Positions 16,697-26,507 of a DNA stretch of 46,343 nt are shown here, one piece after another. The stretch comes from an uncultured Selenomonas sp. (lineage in GTDB: Bacteria > Bacillota > Negativicutes > Selenomonadales > Selenomonadaceae): assembly GCA_905234515.1 (NCBI GenBank), contig CAJOIN010000001.1:1-46343 (forward strand), read 5' to 3'. Both the position numbers and the translations under genes were made by a program. The notes below the pieces were generated by a model. The model did no database searches. It was not told where the DNA came from and saw nothing but the letters and a program-made list of their open reading frames with translations. Position 1 is the first letter of the stretch; every line of letters starts with the position of its first letter.

Positions 16697-18544
16697 ATGA
16701 AATTGACAGAAACAGTAGAAGAAAAACTGAGTCTCTTGCCAGAAAGCCCTGGGGTATACCTGATGAAAAATGACCAAGGCAGGATTATCTACGTAGGCAA
16801 GGCTGTAGTTCTGAAAAACCGCGTGCGTCAATATTTTCAAAGCAATAAAAATCATAGTCCCAAAGTGCGTGCTATGGTCTCACATATTGCAGACTTTGAA
16901 ATCATCATGACTCACTCAGAAGTGGAAGCCCTGATTCTGGAATGCAATCTCATCAAAAAACACAGGCCCCGCTACAATATCAGCCTGAAAGATGACAAGA
17001 GCTATCCCTATGTAAAGGTGACTGTCCAGGAGGAATTTCCCCGGGTCTTTGTGACCAGAAGGCTGCTGAAGGACGGTGCCCGCTACTTTGGACCCTATAC
17101 CAGCGTCACGGCCCTGCACGAAAGCCTGAAACTGCTGAAACGCCTCTTCCCACTTAGGACCTGCAAACATCTGCAGGACAGGCCATGTCTGGAATTCCAC
17201 ATCAAGCGCTGCCTTGCACCCTGTGTAGGCAAAGTTTCGCAGGAAGAATACGCTGTGATGATCAGAGAAGTACTTCTCTTTTTAGAGGGACGTACCGACG
17301 ATGTGGAAAAAGAACTTAATTTCCGCATGCAGGCTGCAGCAGAAGGCTATCATTTTGAACTGGCCGCCCGCTTGCGTGATCAGCTTATGGCCGTACGAAA
17401 AGTGGCAGAGAAACAAAATATCGTGACTGGCGCGGGAGACCAGGATGTGCTTGGGTTGGCCCGCTCTGAATTTGGTGTCTGTGTGCAGGTGTTTTTTATT
17501 CGCAGTGGCAAGATGATTGGCAGAGAACATTTTCTGCTGCGCGGCAGTGAGGATGAAAATGATGCAGATGTACTGACAGCTTTCATGCAGCAGTATTATC
17601 ATAGAGCTGCCTTTATTCCCAGAGAAGTTCTGCTGCCCATGGAAATTGGGGCAACAGAACAGGAACTCTTGGAGCGGTGGCTGTCTGAGAAAAAAAGAAA
17701 AGCTCAGGTACATCTGCTATGCCCTCAAAGGGGCACCAAGCGCGACATCGTGGTTATGGCAGTCAGCAATGCCCAAAAATACTTGCAGGATGAAGCAGAA
17801 AAACTGAAGCAGGCTAACGAGCAGACCTTGGGAGCTGTCAGGGAACTGGGCAAATATCTGGGACTGAAAAAGCTGCCGTACCGTATGGAATGTTTCGATA
17901 TTTCCCATATCCAAGGCTCGGAAACTGTGGCTTCTATGGTAGTCTTTGAGGGAGGCCTGCCTAAAAAGAGCGATTACCGCCGCTTCAAGATTCAAAGCAC
18001 AGAGGGCAAGCCTGATGACTTTCTCTCAATGCGGGAGGTAACTACCCGCCGCTATGTGGGATTGCCAGAAGAAGATTTGCCTGACCTTATAGTCATTGAC
18101 GGCGGCAAAGGCCAGCTTTCCTCAGCTCTGGAAATAATCAGGCAGGAAGCTGGCCATCAAAAGGTACCTGTAGTGGGCCTTGCCAAGCAGTTTGAGCTGA
18201 TATTTACAGAGGGAGAATCCGAGCCAGTGGTGCTGCCCCGCCACAGCCAAGCTCTGTATCTCATTCAACGCATAAGAGATGAGGCACACCGCTTTGCCAT
18301 TACCTACCACCGTAAGCTGCGGGGGAAACGTAACCTTGTTTCCGTGCTGGACCATGTGGTTGGTATTGGCCCTAAGAGAAGACAGGCCCTATGGTCGCAT
18401 TTCGGCACCTTGGCGAAAATGAAAGCTGCCAGCATAGAAGACATAGCCTCTGTGCCTGGCATGAATCTGCCGGCAGCAGAAGCCGTATATAATTTTTTCT
18501 TGGCCCAGCGCAAGCTGGCAGGTAGTGATGGAAAGGAACAATGA
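16697..18544 (+). CDS. uvrC: Excinuclease ABC subunit C
   Basis: GIY-YIG domain LPESPGVYLMKNDQGRIIYVGKAVVLKNRVRQYF; FDISHIQG; LIVIDGGKGQL; C-terminal HhH. Confidence 0.96.
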   Translation: MKLTETVEEKLSLLPESPGVYLMKNDQGRIIYVGKAVVLKNRVRQYFQSNKNHSPKVRAMVSHIADFEIIMTHSEVEALILECNLIKKHRPRYNISLKDDKSYPYVKVTVQEEFPRVFVTRRLLKDGARYFGPYTSVTALHESLKLLKRLFPLRTCKHLQDRPCLEFHIKRCLAPCVGKVSQEEYAVMIREVLLFLEGRTDDVEKELNFRMQAAAEGYHFELAARLRDQLMAVRKVAEKQNIVTGAGDQDVLGLARSEFGVCVQVFFIRSGKMIGREHFLLRGSEDENDADVLTAFMQQYYHRAAFIPREVLLPMEIGATEQELLERWLSEKKRKAQVHLLCPQRGTKRDIVVMAVSNAQKYLQDEAEKLKQANEQTLGAVRELGKYLGLKKLPYRMECFDISHIQGSETVASMVVFEGGLPKKSDYRRFKIQSTEGKPDDFLSMREVTTRRYVGLPEEDLPDLIVIDGGKGQLSSALEIIRQEAGHQKVPVVGLAKQFELIFTEGESEPVVLPRHSQALYLIQRIRDEAHRFAITYHRKLRGKRNLVSVLDHVVGIGPKRRQALWSHFGTLAKMKAASIEDIASVPGMNLPAAEAVYNFFLAQRKLAGSDGKEQ

Positions 18545-19424
18545 CTTGAGCAAGATAATCGACCTCCATGTGCACTCACATATTTCCGACGGCAGCTATT
18601 CTCCTGAAGGCCTGGCTCAGCTGGCTGCCCAGCGTGGACTGGCTGCCTTTGCCCTGACAGATCATGACAGCATAATGGGCTGCCAGGAGGCAGCTATAGC
18701 TGCAGAAAATCTTGGCATAGGCTTTATAAATGGCATGGAACTCAGTGCAGAATATGCAGGCCATAAGGTACACATAGTCTGCCTGGGCTTTGACGCACAT
18801 CATCCATCTTTCCAGTTACTCTATAAAAAAATCCGCTCCATCAAGGAAGCGAAAATTCCTGAAATGATTGATTTTGTGCGGGAGCGTGGCGTAGACATCT
18901 CCCTGGAGAAAGTCCGCCCCTTTGCCTATGGTGCTCTGGACAGATATGCCCTTATGCGCTATATGGTATCTCTGCAAATGTATGAAAGAGCCCAGCCTCT
19001 TTGGGACAACTACCTTAACCCAGCCGCTGAGGCTTTGGGCATTGATGTGAACATCACTGCCGAGGAAGCCCTGCCCCTGATTCGTGAAGCAGGCGGCGTT
19101 ACTTCTTTGGCTCATTTCCACAAAAATATTGGTCTGAAAGGATTAAGCCGCCAGGAGCAGGAGAAGGCCATCCTGCACCTTCACTCAATGGGACTGGACG
19201 GTATGGAAAGATATTATCCCAACTATACAGCTGAGGACGAAGACTTTGCCGCCTATATGATTGAAAAATACCAGTTGCTGGCTACTGGCGGTACTGATTT
19301 CCACGGCACAAACCGCCCAGGTATAGAATTGGGCACAGGTGAAGATGGGAATATGCAGGTCCCTTGGGAGTATTTCCAAAAGATAAAGTCCAAGACACAG
19401 CAGGAGTTTGTCCAGGCCGTGTAG
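18525..19424 (+). CDS. PHP domain metal-dependent phosphoesterase (TrpH/YciV-like)
   Basis: IIDLHVHSHISDGSYSPEGL; FALTDHDSI; GGTDFHG; start overlaps uvrC end. Confidence 0.88.
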   Translation: MMERNNDLSKIIDLHVHSHISDGSYSPEGLAQLAAQRGLAAFALTDHDSIMGCQEAAIAAENLGIGFINGMELSAEYAGHKVHIVCLGFDAHHPSFQLLYKKIRSIKEAKIPEMIDFVRERGVDISLEKVRPFAYGALDRYALMRYMVSLQMYERAQPLWDNYLNPAAEALGIDVNITAEEALPLIREAGGVTSLAHFHKNIGLKGLSRQEQEKAILHLHSMGLDGMERYYPNYTAEDEDFAAYMIEKYQLLATGGTDFHGTNRPGIELGTGEDGNMQVPWEYFQKIKSKTQQEFVQAV

Positions 19425-19478
19425 AAGTGAGCATTTATCAAAGAAGGCATGGTTCATTTTGTACAGGGAGGGCGTAAC

Positions 19479-19640
19479 ATGAAAGTTTGGGTTTGTTCTG
19501 TATGCGGATGGATTTATGACGAGGAAAAAGGCGATGCAGATTACGATCTTGCTCCCGGAGTGAAATTTGAAGATCTGCCAGAGGATTTTGTCTGCCCCCT
19601 GTGCGGAGTCGGCAAAGACCAGTTTGAGGAACAATCATAA
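19479..19640 (+). CDS. Rubredoxin
   Basis: MKVWVCSVCGWIYDEEKGD...FVCPLCGVGKDQFEE: two CxxC(G) motifs. Confidence 0.96.
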   Translation: MKVWVCSVCGWIYDEEKGDADYDLAPGVKFEDLPEDFVCPLCGVGKDQFEEQS

Positions 19641-19656
19641 GGGAAACGTCATGAAG

Positions 19657-19686
19657 CGAGGGCACCGGCAAGGTGCCTTTTTTGCG
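19657..19686 (+). terminator. Rubredoxin terminator
   Basis: GGGCACC-GGCAA-GGTGCCTTTTTT. Confidence 0.85.
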
Positions 19687-19760
19687 TTTTCAAAGTAGAC
19701 AAAAGCCGCTAAATTATTTTGCAAATATTATGATATGAAGCAAAATAAAGATGTTAACGG

Positions 19761-19787
19761 AAAAACAAGGACATGTGTCCCTTTTTG
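19761..19787. terminator. Hairpin with flanking A/T tracts overlapping the purC promoter region
   Basis: AAAAACAAGGAC-ATGT-GTCCCTTTTTG. Confidence 0.5.
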
Positions 19788-19816
19788 TTGACAGAGGACA
19801 AATTTACATATATTAT
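19788..19816 (+). promoter_or_regulatory. Putative promoter of the pur operon
   Basis: TTGACA, 17-nt spacer, TATTAT. Confidence 0.7.
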
Positions 19817-19870
19817 GTGAGATGTGGCCAAGTTAATAACTATCATTAGAAGGGGAGACGATTCAAGCTC

Positions 19871-20743
19871 ATGAAAGAGTACAAACCGTTCAAATCTGGC
19901 AAAGTCCGTGAAATCTATGACCTGGATGACAGTCTGGTACTGGTGGCAACTGACCGTATTTCTGCCTTTGACCATATCTTGGAAAATGATATTACGGATA
20001 AAGGTGCCATCCTCACCCAGATGTCCAAGTTCTGGTTCGATTTTACCCAGGACATCTTGCCGAACCATGTGCTTTCCACTGACACTGCAGACCTGCCGGA
20101 GTTCTTCCAGCAGCCTGAGTTCCAGGGACGCACCACCAAGTGCCGCAAGCTGAAGATGATTCCCATGGAATGTATCGTGCGTGGCTACATCACCGGCAGC
20201 GGCTGGGAAAGCTACCAGGCAGACGGTACGATTTGCGGTATCAAGCTCCCTGCTGGTCTGAAGGAATCCCAGCAACTTCCTGAGCCTATCTTCACCCCCA
20301 GCACCAAAGCAGAACTGGGCGACCACGATGAAAACGTGAGCCTGGAGCAGGGTGCTGCTTATGTAGATAAGGCTTTCCCCGGCCACGGACGTGAGTATGT
20401 AGAAAAGATTCGTGATTATACCATTGCCATCTACAAGAAATGTGCTGATTATGCCAAGTCCAAGGGCATCATTATTGCAGATACCAAATTCGAGTTTGGT
20501 CTTGATGAGGAAGGCAATATTGTTATCGGCGACGAGATGCTTACTCCTGACAGCTCCCGCTTCTGGCCCCTGGAAGGCTATGAAGCAGGACATGGCCAGC
20601 CTTCCTATGACAAACAGTTTGTGCGTGACTGGCTGAAAGCCAATCCGGACAAGGGCTACAAACTCCCCCAGGATATCATCGATAAAACCATTGCCAAGTA
20701 TAAGGAAGCATATCAGATGCTTACAGGCAAGGAATTCAAATAA
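19871..20743 (+). CDS. purC: Phosphoribosylaminoimidazole-succinocarboxamide synthase
   Basis: SGKVREIYDLDDSLVLVATDRISAFD; CIVRGYITGSGWESY; DTKFEFG. Confidence 0.96.
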   Translation: MKEYKPFKSGKVREIYDLDDSLVLVATDRISAFDHILENDITDKGAILTQMSKFWFDFTQDILPNHVLSTDTADLPEFFQQPEFQGRTTKCRKLKMIPMECIVRGYITGSGWESYQADGTICGIKLPAGLKESQQLPEPIFTPSTKAELGDHDENVSLEQGAAYVDKAFPGHGREYVEKIRDYTIAIYKKCADYAKSKGIIIADTKFEFGLDEEGNIVIGDEMLTPDSSRFWPLEGYEAGHGQPSYDKQFVRDWLKANPDKGYKLPQDIIDKTIAKYKEAYQMLTGKEFK

Positions 20744-20752
20744 TAAAACTAA

Positions 20753-20798
20753 GCAATGCAAGGCCTTTGTCAGGTCTTGCATTGCCTGACAAAGGAGG
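20753..20798 (+). promoter_or_regulatory. Interleaved alternative hairpins in purC-purE leader, one sequestering the purE Shine-Dalgarno
   Basis: Stem 1 GCAATGCAAG (20753-20762)/CTTGCATTGC (20776-20785); stem 2 CCTTTGTCAGG (20764-20774)/CCTGACAAAGG (20785-20795); SD AAAGGAGG at 20791-20798. Confidence 0.7.
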
Positions 20799-20807
20799 CA
20801 GAGCAAA

Positions 20808-21293
20808 ATGAAAGCAGCTATTTTGATGGGCAGCGATTCTGACTGGCCGGTTTTGAAGCCTGCAGTGGAACTTCTTCATCAGTTTGGCATTGAGCCAGTA
20901 GTGGAAGTAGCATCTGCACATCGTACCCCGGATAAAGTGCGTCATTTTGTCAAGGATGCAGCAGAAAACGGTGTGGGCGTCTTTATTGTGGCAGCAGGAG
21001 CAGCTGCCCATCTGGCGGGAGTTGTGGCAAGCTATACCACCCGTCCGGTTATTGGTGTGCCCATTAATGCGACTCCCCTCAATGGCATGGACGCACTTCT
21101 TTCTACTGTGCAGATGCCCTCAGGTGTGCCTGTGGCCACTATGGCGGTCAACGGTGCTAAAAATGCTGCCATTTTGGCAGTGGAAATCTTTGCGGTGGCT
21201 GATGCTGCTCTGCAGCAGAAGCTCACGGCTTATCGCGAAGAAATGGTACAAGGTGTGGAGAAAAAGGCAGCCCGTGTAGCTGCGCAGCTTTAA
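20808..21293 (+). CDS. purE: 5-(carboxyamino)imidazole ribonucleotide mutase
   Basis: [39 protein letters not shown]. Confidence 0.96.
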   Translation: MKAAILMGSDSDWPVLKPAVELLHQFGIEPVVEVASAHRTPDKVRHFVKDAAENGVGVFIVAAGAAAHLAGVVASYTTRPVIGVPINATPLNGMDALLSTVQMPSGVPVATMAVNGAKNAAILAVEIFAVADAALQQKLTAYREEMVQGVEKKAARVAAQL

Positions 21294-21349
21294 GCTGCGC
21301 GTTATGCGGACTGTTTTTTGATATTTTTCGAAAGAGAGACCAAGAAGAA

Positions 21350-22795
21350 ATGTATGAAAATGACTGCGCATTAAAACCCCAGTGGCATGAGGAATGCGGT
21401 GTCTATGGCGTCTATTCAAAAACTGAAGATGTTTCGGCCATGACCTATCTCGGCCTCTATGCTCTGCAGCACAGAGGACAGGAGAGCGCCGGCATTGCCA
21501 TTACCGATGGTGCCTGGATGGATGTGTCCAGAGGCATGGGGCTCGTAAATGAGGTGTTCCGCCATCAGGTGCCTCATATGGAAAACCAGACCATTGCCAT
21601 TGGTCATGTACGCTATTCCACTACAGGTTCCAGCCTGCTGGCCAACACCCAGCCCCTGTTGGTAAACTATGCAAGAGGCAAGATTGCCCTGGCACATAAT
21701 GGCAACCTGACCAACGCTGCGGCCATTAGGGCCGACCTGGAGGAGCAGGGCACCATCTTCCAGACCTCCATTGACTCTGAGGTCTTTGTGAACCTGATTG
21801 CCCGTTCCCGTCAAGAAACCATCGAAGAAAAGATCATCGAGAGCCTTAAGAAAATCAAAGGAGCTTACTGCCTCACCATCATGACGGAATCAAAACTGAT
21901 TGGTGCCAGAGATCCCCAGGGCTTCCGTCCCCTCTGCTTGGGCAAAACCGAAGAGGGGAGTTATATTCTTTCCTCGGAAAGCTGTGGCCTGGATGTGGTA
22001 GGCGCAGAGTTCATTCGTGATGTCCAGCCTGGCGAAATGGTAGTGATAGACGATGAAGGTGTGAAGTCCTTCCCCTTTGCAACTGAGGAAAAGAAGGCCT
22101 CCTGCGTCTTCGAATACATCTACTTTGCCCGTCCTGATTCTGTCATTGACGGCCAAAGCGTACATGAGGCCCGCTTCATGATGGGCCGGCAGTTAGCCAA
22201 GGAGTCCGGCTTCAAAGGTGATGTTGTGATTTCCGTGCCAGACTCCGGCACCACCGCAGCAACAGGCTTTGCTTATGAGTCCGGCATTCCCTTCATGGAA
22301 GGGCTTATCAAAAACCGCTATATCGGCCGTACCTTTATCCAGCCTACCCAGAAAAAACGCGATACTGCCGTAAAGCTGAAGCTTAATGCCATCGGTGCTG
22401 CCGTAAAAGGCAAGTCTGTCATCATGGTGGATGACAGCATTGTCCGTGGTACCACCAGCGGCAAGATTGTTAAGATGCTGAAGGATGCCGGAGCCCGAGA
22501 AGTGCATATGTGCGTTTCCAGTCCTCCCATTGGTTTTCCCTGCTATTATGGTATAGACACTTCTATCCGCAAGGAACTTATCGCCGCCACCAAAAGTGTG
22601 GAGGAAATAAGAGAGTTTATCGGAGCTGATTCCCTGCATTTCCTCTCCATCGAAGGACTGAAGAAGTGCATGAACGAGGTCAATCCCGAGGATATGTGCT
22701 ATGCCTGCTTCAACAAGGCTTATCCCATTGAAGATGGAGAAAAGCCGGCAGGGAACAGCAAGTATGTGTTTGAACATCGTAAGGAAAAGTGCTGA
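21350..22795 (+). CDS. purF: Amidophosphoribosyltransferase
   Basis: EECGVYGVY N-terminal Cys; VMVDDSIVRGTTSGKIV PRPP motif. Confidence 0.96.
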   Translation: MYENDCALKPQWHEECGVYGVYSKTEDVSAMTYLGLYALQHRGQESAGIAITDGAWMDVSRGMGLVNEVFRHQVPHMENQTIAIGHVRYSTTGSSLLANTQPLLVNYARGKIALAHNGNLTNAAAIRADLEEQGTIFQTSIDSEVFVNLIARSRQETIEEKIIESLKKIKGAYCLTIMTESKLIGARDPQGFRPLCLGKTEEGSYILSSESCGLDVVGAEFIRDVQPGEMVVIDDEGVKSFPFATEEKKASCVFEYIYFARPDSVIDGQSVHEARFMMGRQLAKESGFKGDVVISVPDSGTTAATGFAYESGIPFMEGLIKNRYIGRTFIQPTQKKRDTAVKLKLNAIGAAVKGKSVIMVDDSIVRGTTSGKIVKMLKDAGAREVHMCVSSPPIGFPCYYGIDTSIRKELIAATKSVEEIREFIGADSLHFLSIEGLKKCMNEVNPEDMCYACFNKAYPIEDGEKPAGNSKYVFEHRKEKC

Positions 22796-22823
22796 GACTG
22801 ATAAGAGGGGTATTTGATTTTAT

Positions 22824-23876
22824 ATGGCAGAACAACTTACATATAAAGATGCTGGTGTAGATATTGATGCGGGCAACCGCAGTGTGCAGCTGATCAAGGA
22901 CAGCGTAAAGGCAACTTATCGTCCAGAGGTGCTGGGAGATCTCGGTGGCTTCGGCGGACTTTTTGCCCTGCAGGCGTCCAAGTATAAGGAGCCAGTGCTT
23001 GTTTCCGGCACTGATGGTGTTGGCACCAAGCTGCGCCTGGCTTTTATGCTGAACAGGCATGATACCATCGGCCAGGATGCTGTGGCCATGTGTGTGAATG
23101 ATATTCTGGTACAGGGAGCAGAGCCCCTGTTCTTCCTGGACTATTTGGCTGTGGGTAAGCTTGATCCTGAGCAGGTGGCAGATGTGGTGAAAGGCGTAGC
23201 CTCTGCCTGCCGCGAATCCGGCTGTGCTCTCATTGGCGGCGAAACAGCGGAAATGAGCGGTTTCTATCCCGTTGGTGAGTATGATATTGCCGGCTTTGCC
23301 GTAGGCGTAGTGGAAAAGTCCAAGCTTATCACAGCTGCCAAGGTCAAGGAAGGAGATATTCTCCTGGGACTGCCCAGCTCTGGCGTCCATTCCAACGGTT
23401 ATTCCCTGGTACGCAAGATTGTCTTTGAGCACAAGGGCTTCAAGGGCGATGAATACATAGAGGAACTGGGCAAAACTATTGGTGAAGAACTTTTGACACC
23501 TACCCGCCTGTATCCCCAGGCCTGCCTGCCCTTGCTGCGTGATTTTGACCTCCACGGTTTGGTGCATATCACTGGTGGTGGCTTCTACGACAATATCCCC
23601 CGTGCCCTGCCCGATGATTTGGCAGTGGAGCTTGATGCAGAGGCCTGGCGAGTGCCCCCTGTCTTCAAGCTGCTGCAAGAGTGGGGCAATGTAGACTGGC
23701 ATGAGATGTACCGCACCTTCAACATGGGTATCGGCATGGTGCTCATTGCCAGCATTGACGAGGCAGAGAAGATTGAAGCCCATCTGGCAGCCCGCGGTGA
23801 AACAGTCTATGAGATTGGCCGGGTAGTAAAAGGCAATCACGATGTGACCATCAGAGGCGGGGTGTTCCGTGGCTGA
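22824..23876 (+). CDS. purM: Phosphoribosylformylglycinamidine cyclo-ligase
   Basis: YKDAGVDIDAGNRSV; SGTDGVGTKL; LIGGETAEM. Confidence 0.96.
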   Translation: MAEQLTYKDAGVDIDAGNRSVQLIKDSVKATYRPEVLGDLGGFGGLFALQASKYKEPVLVSGTDGVGTKLRLAFMLNRHDTIGQDAVAMCVNDILVQGAEPLFFLDYLAVGKLDPEQVADVVKGVASACRESGCALIGGETAEMSGFYPVGEYDIAGFAVGVVEKSKLITAAKVKEGDILLGLPSSGVHSNGYSLVRKIVFEHKGFKGDEYIEELGKTIGEELLTPTRLYPQACLPLLRDFDLHGLVHITGGGFYDNIPRALPDDLAVELDAEAWRVPPVFKLLQEWGNVDWHEMYRTFNMGIGMVLIASIDEAEKIEAHLAARGETVYEIGRVVKGNHDVTIRGGVFRG

Positions 23877-24495
23877 GAAACAAAAATTAGGAGTGCTCTG
23901 CTCAGGCCGTGGCACTGACCTACAATCCATCATTGACGCCATTGGCCGTGGCGAAGTCAAAGCCGAGATTGCTGTAGTGCTGACGGACAAACCTGACGCC
24001 TTTGCTCTGGAAAGAGCTAAAAAGGCAGGTATCAAGGCAGTCTGCGTGAACCGCAAAGAGTATGAGGGCCGGGAGCCCTTTGAGGAAGCTCTTATCAAGG
24101 AGTTGGAAGAAGCTGGAGTCACTTTGGTGGTGCTGGCTGGCTTTATGCGGATACTTACACCGCTTTTCGTCAGACACTTTGCCGGCCGCATCATGAATAT
24201 CCATCCAGCCTTGCTGCCCAGCTTCCCCGGAGCTCATGCCCATAGGGACGTACTGGCCTACGGAGTGAAGGTCAGCGGCTGCACGGTGCATTTTGTTGAT
24301 GAGGGTACGGATTCCGGCCCCATTATCATGCAGGCTGCGGTGCCGGTGCTGCCCGGTGATACAGAAGAGACATTGGGAGCCCGGGTACTTGAGCAGGAAC
24401 ATATTATCTATCCTAAGGCTGTACAGCTTTACTGTGAAGGCCGCCTGAAGGTGGAAGGACGTCATGTGCATATCTTGGAAGGGGACAATAAATAA
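23869..24495 (+). CDS. purN: Phosphoribosylglycinamide formyltransferase
   Basis: LGVLCSGRGTDLQSI; IMNIHPALLPSFPGAHAH; GTDSGPII; GTG start overlapping purM. Confidence 0.95.
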   Translation: MAEKQKLGVLCSGRGTDLQSIIDAIGRGEVKAEIAVVLTDKPDAFALERAKKAGIKAVCVNRKEYEGREPFEEALIKELEEAGVTLVVLAGFMRILTPLFVRHFAGRIMNIHPALLPSFPGAHAHRDVLAYGVKVSGCTVHFVDEGTDSGPIIMQAAVPVLPGDTEETLGARVLEQEHIIYPKAVQLYCEGRLKVEGRHVHILEGDNK

Positions 24496-25101
24496 ATGAA
24501 AATCAAGCGCGCGCTGATCAGCGTTTCCAATAAAGACGGTGTAGTGGAACTGGCTAAGCGTCTTCACGCTGCCGGGGTGGAAATCATCTCCACTGGCGGC
24601 ACTATGAAGGCCATCAAAGAAGCAGGTATTCCAGTAACCTATGTCAGTGATGTTACCGGCTTCCCCGAAATCATGGACGGTCGGGTCAAAACCCTAAATC
24701 CTTTCATTCACGGCGGTATCTTGGCTGTGCGTGACAACCAGGAGCATCTCAACCAGATGCAGGAACATAACATCAAGGGCATTGATTTGGTTGTGGTTAA
24801 TCTCTATCCCTTCAAGGAAACGATTGCCAAACCAGACGTAGAGCTGGCTGAGGCCATAGAGAACATTGATATCGGTGGACCTGCCATGATTCGTGCTTCC
24901 GCCAAGAACTTCAAGTTCGTGACGGTGGTCACCAACCCTGCACGTTATGAGGCTGTGGCCACCCAGGTAGAGGAACAGGGCGAGGTTGATTACAAACTCC
25001 GCATGCAACTGGCCCAGGAGGCCTTTGCCCATACGGCTGATTATGATACAGCTATCAAGAATTACCTGGCCAAGGTTATGGAGCAGGGGGCGGAAGCATG
25101 A
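24496..25101 (+). CDS. purH: IMP cyclohydrolase domain only (PurH N-terminal MGS-like domain, no AICAR transformylase domain)
   Basis: [52 protein letters not shown]; ends at 201 aa where purD begins. Confidence 0.9.
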   Translation: MKIKRALISVSNKDGVVELAKRLHAAGVEIISTGGTMKAIKEAGIPVTYVSDVTGFPEIMDGRVKTLNPFIHGGILAVRDNQEHLNQMQEHNIKGIDLVVVNLYPFKETIAKPDVELAEAIENIDIGGPAMIRASAKNFKFVTVVTNPARYEAVATQVEEQGEVDYKLRMQLAQEAFAHTADYDTAIKNYLAKVMEQGAEA

Positions 25102-26375
25102 AAATCCTGGTAATTGGCGGCGGCGGCCGTGAGCATACCCTGGCCTGGAAGCTGGCCCAAAGCCCCAAAGTAGATAAAATTTATGCTATTCCCGGCAATC
25201 CTGGCATGGCCAAAGTGGCTGAGTGCATAGAGGGAATCTCCATTGATGACAATGACAGGATTGTGGAATTTGCCAAGCAGTCAGCCATCGACATGGTTGT
25301 GGTTGGCCCTGAGGCTCCCCTTACCAATGGCTTGGTGGATGCCCTGGAAAATACTGGCATCCGCGCCTTTGGTCCCCGCCGTGACGCAGCCGAACTGGAA
25401 GGCTCCAAGTCCTTTGCTAAAATGATGATGGAAAAATACCAGATTCCCACGGCCAAGTTCAAGGTATTCAATGATGCAGAATCAGCCAGAGCTTACGTAA
25501 GGGAAGAGGGCGCACCTATCGTCATCAAGGCTGACGGCCTTGCCGCTGGCAAGGGTGTTGTAGTGGCCCAGACCCTTGAGGAAGCAATTGCTGCAGTCGA
25601 CAACATCATGGAAGACAAGAGCTTTGGTGCTGCAGGCAGCCGAGTGGTCATTGAGGAATGCATGGTTGGTGAAGAAGCTTCCCTGTTGGCCTTCACCGAT
25701 GGTGAGACTATCGTGCCAATGATAAGCTCCCAGGACCATAAACGCGCCTATGATGGCGATAAGGGCCCCAATACAGGCGGAATGGGAACCTACGCTCCTG
25801 CCCCTGTTATGACTCCCGATTTGGTGAATCAGGCTGTAGAAAAGGTGCTCAAACCTATCATTGCTGGTATGAAGACCGAGGGGCGCACCTATAAAGGCTG
25901 TCTCTACGCTGGCCTGATGATTACCGAGGACGGTCCCAAAGTAGTGGAATTCAACGCTCGCTTTGGCGACCCGGAAACACAGGTAGTCCTGCCCCTTTTA
26001 AAAAGTGATTTGGCAGAGATCATGCAGGCCTGTTGTGACGGCACCCTGGCCCAGCAGAACATCGTCTGGTCTGAAGGTGCTGCTGTCTGTGTGGTGCTGG
26101 CCTCAGGCGGCTATCCCGGCAAGTATGAGAAAGGCCACCCCATAAAAGGACTGGATGATGCTGAAGCAGCCGGCACGATGGTTTTCCATGCTGGCACAGC
26201 AGAGAAGGACGGTAGTGTAGTCACCAGCGGCGGGCGTGTGCTGGGCGTGGTGGCAGAGGCCGCCAGCATCAAAGAAGCCGTTGACAAGGCCTACGCAGGC
26301 GTAGGCAAGATAAATTTCCAAGGCATGCAGTACCGCAAGGATATTGCCCATAGAGCCCTGGAGCGCATGGCCTAA
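25098..26375 (+). CDS. purD: Phosphoribosylamine-glycine ligase
   Basis: [49 protein letters not shown]. Confidence 0.96.
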   Translation: MKILVIGGGGREHTLAWKLAQSPKVDKIYAIPGNPGMAKVAECIEGISIDDNDRIVEFAKQSAIDMVVVGPEAPLTNGLVDALENTGIRAFGPRRDAAELEGSKSFAKMMMEKYQIPTAKFKVFNDAESARAYVREEGAPIVIKADGLAAGKGVVVAQTLEEAIAAVDNIMEDKSFGAAGSRVVIEECMVGEEASLLAFTDGETIVPMISSQDHKRAYDGDKGPNTGGMGTYAPAPVMTPDLVNQAVEKVLKPIIAGMKTEGRTYKGCLYAGLMITEDGPKVVEFNARFGDPETQVVLPLLKSDLAEIMQACCDGTLAQQNIVWSEGAAVCVVLASGGYPGKYEKGHPIKGLDDAEAAGTMVFHAGTAEKDGSVVTSGGRVLGVVAEAASIKEAVDKAYAGVGKINFQGMQYRKDIAHRALERMA

Positions 26376-26395
26376 CAAGAAAATTTGAAAAAAGG

Positions 26396-26433
26396 AAAAC
26401 GGATTCCCGCAACAGTTGGGAATCCGTTTTGTT
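26396..26433 (+). terminator. Terminator of the pur operon
   Basis: AAAACGGATTCCC-N9-GGGAATCCGTTTT, perfect 13-bp stem. Confidence 0.92.
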
Positions 26434-26447
26434 ATGCCACGCACAGG

Positions 26448-26477
26448 TTGTATGGAATAGAGAGTGTATGCTATAAT
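26448..26477 (+). promoter_or_regulatory. Putative promoter of the 26.5-kb operon
   Basis: TTGTAT, 18-nt spacer, extended -10 TGcTATAAT. Confidence 0.6.
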
Positions 26478-26507
26478 AATGTGTTGTTGAAATTGACGCT
26501 CAGTTAG

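Noticed and set aside
16464-16700. 78-aa ORF over the queA-uvrC repeats
   Set aside because: Spans the duplicated promoter-like repeat and hairpins, repeats within the peptide follow the DNA repeat, no SD; more likely non-coding.
20753-20795. purC-purE dyads as a rho-independent terminator
   Set aside because: No T tract after either stem and the 3' arm merges into the purE Shine-Dalgarno.
19754-20806. 350-aa ORF on - strand opposite purC
   Set aside because: Antisense to purC and its promoter; no motif.
22710-24194. 494-aa ORF on - strand opposite purM/purN
   Set aside because: Antisense to clear purF/purM/purN coding sequence, no SD, no recognisable domain.
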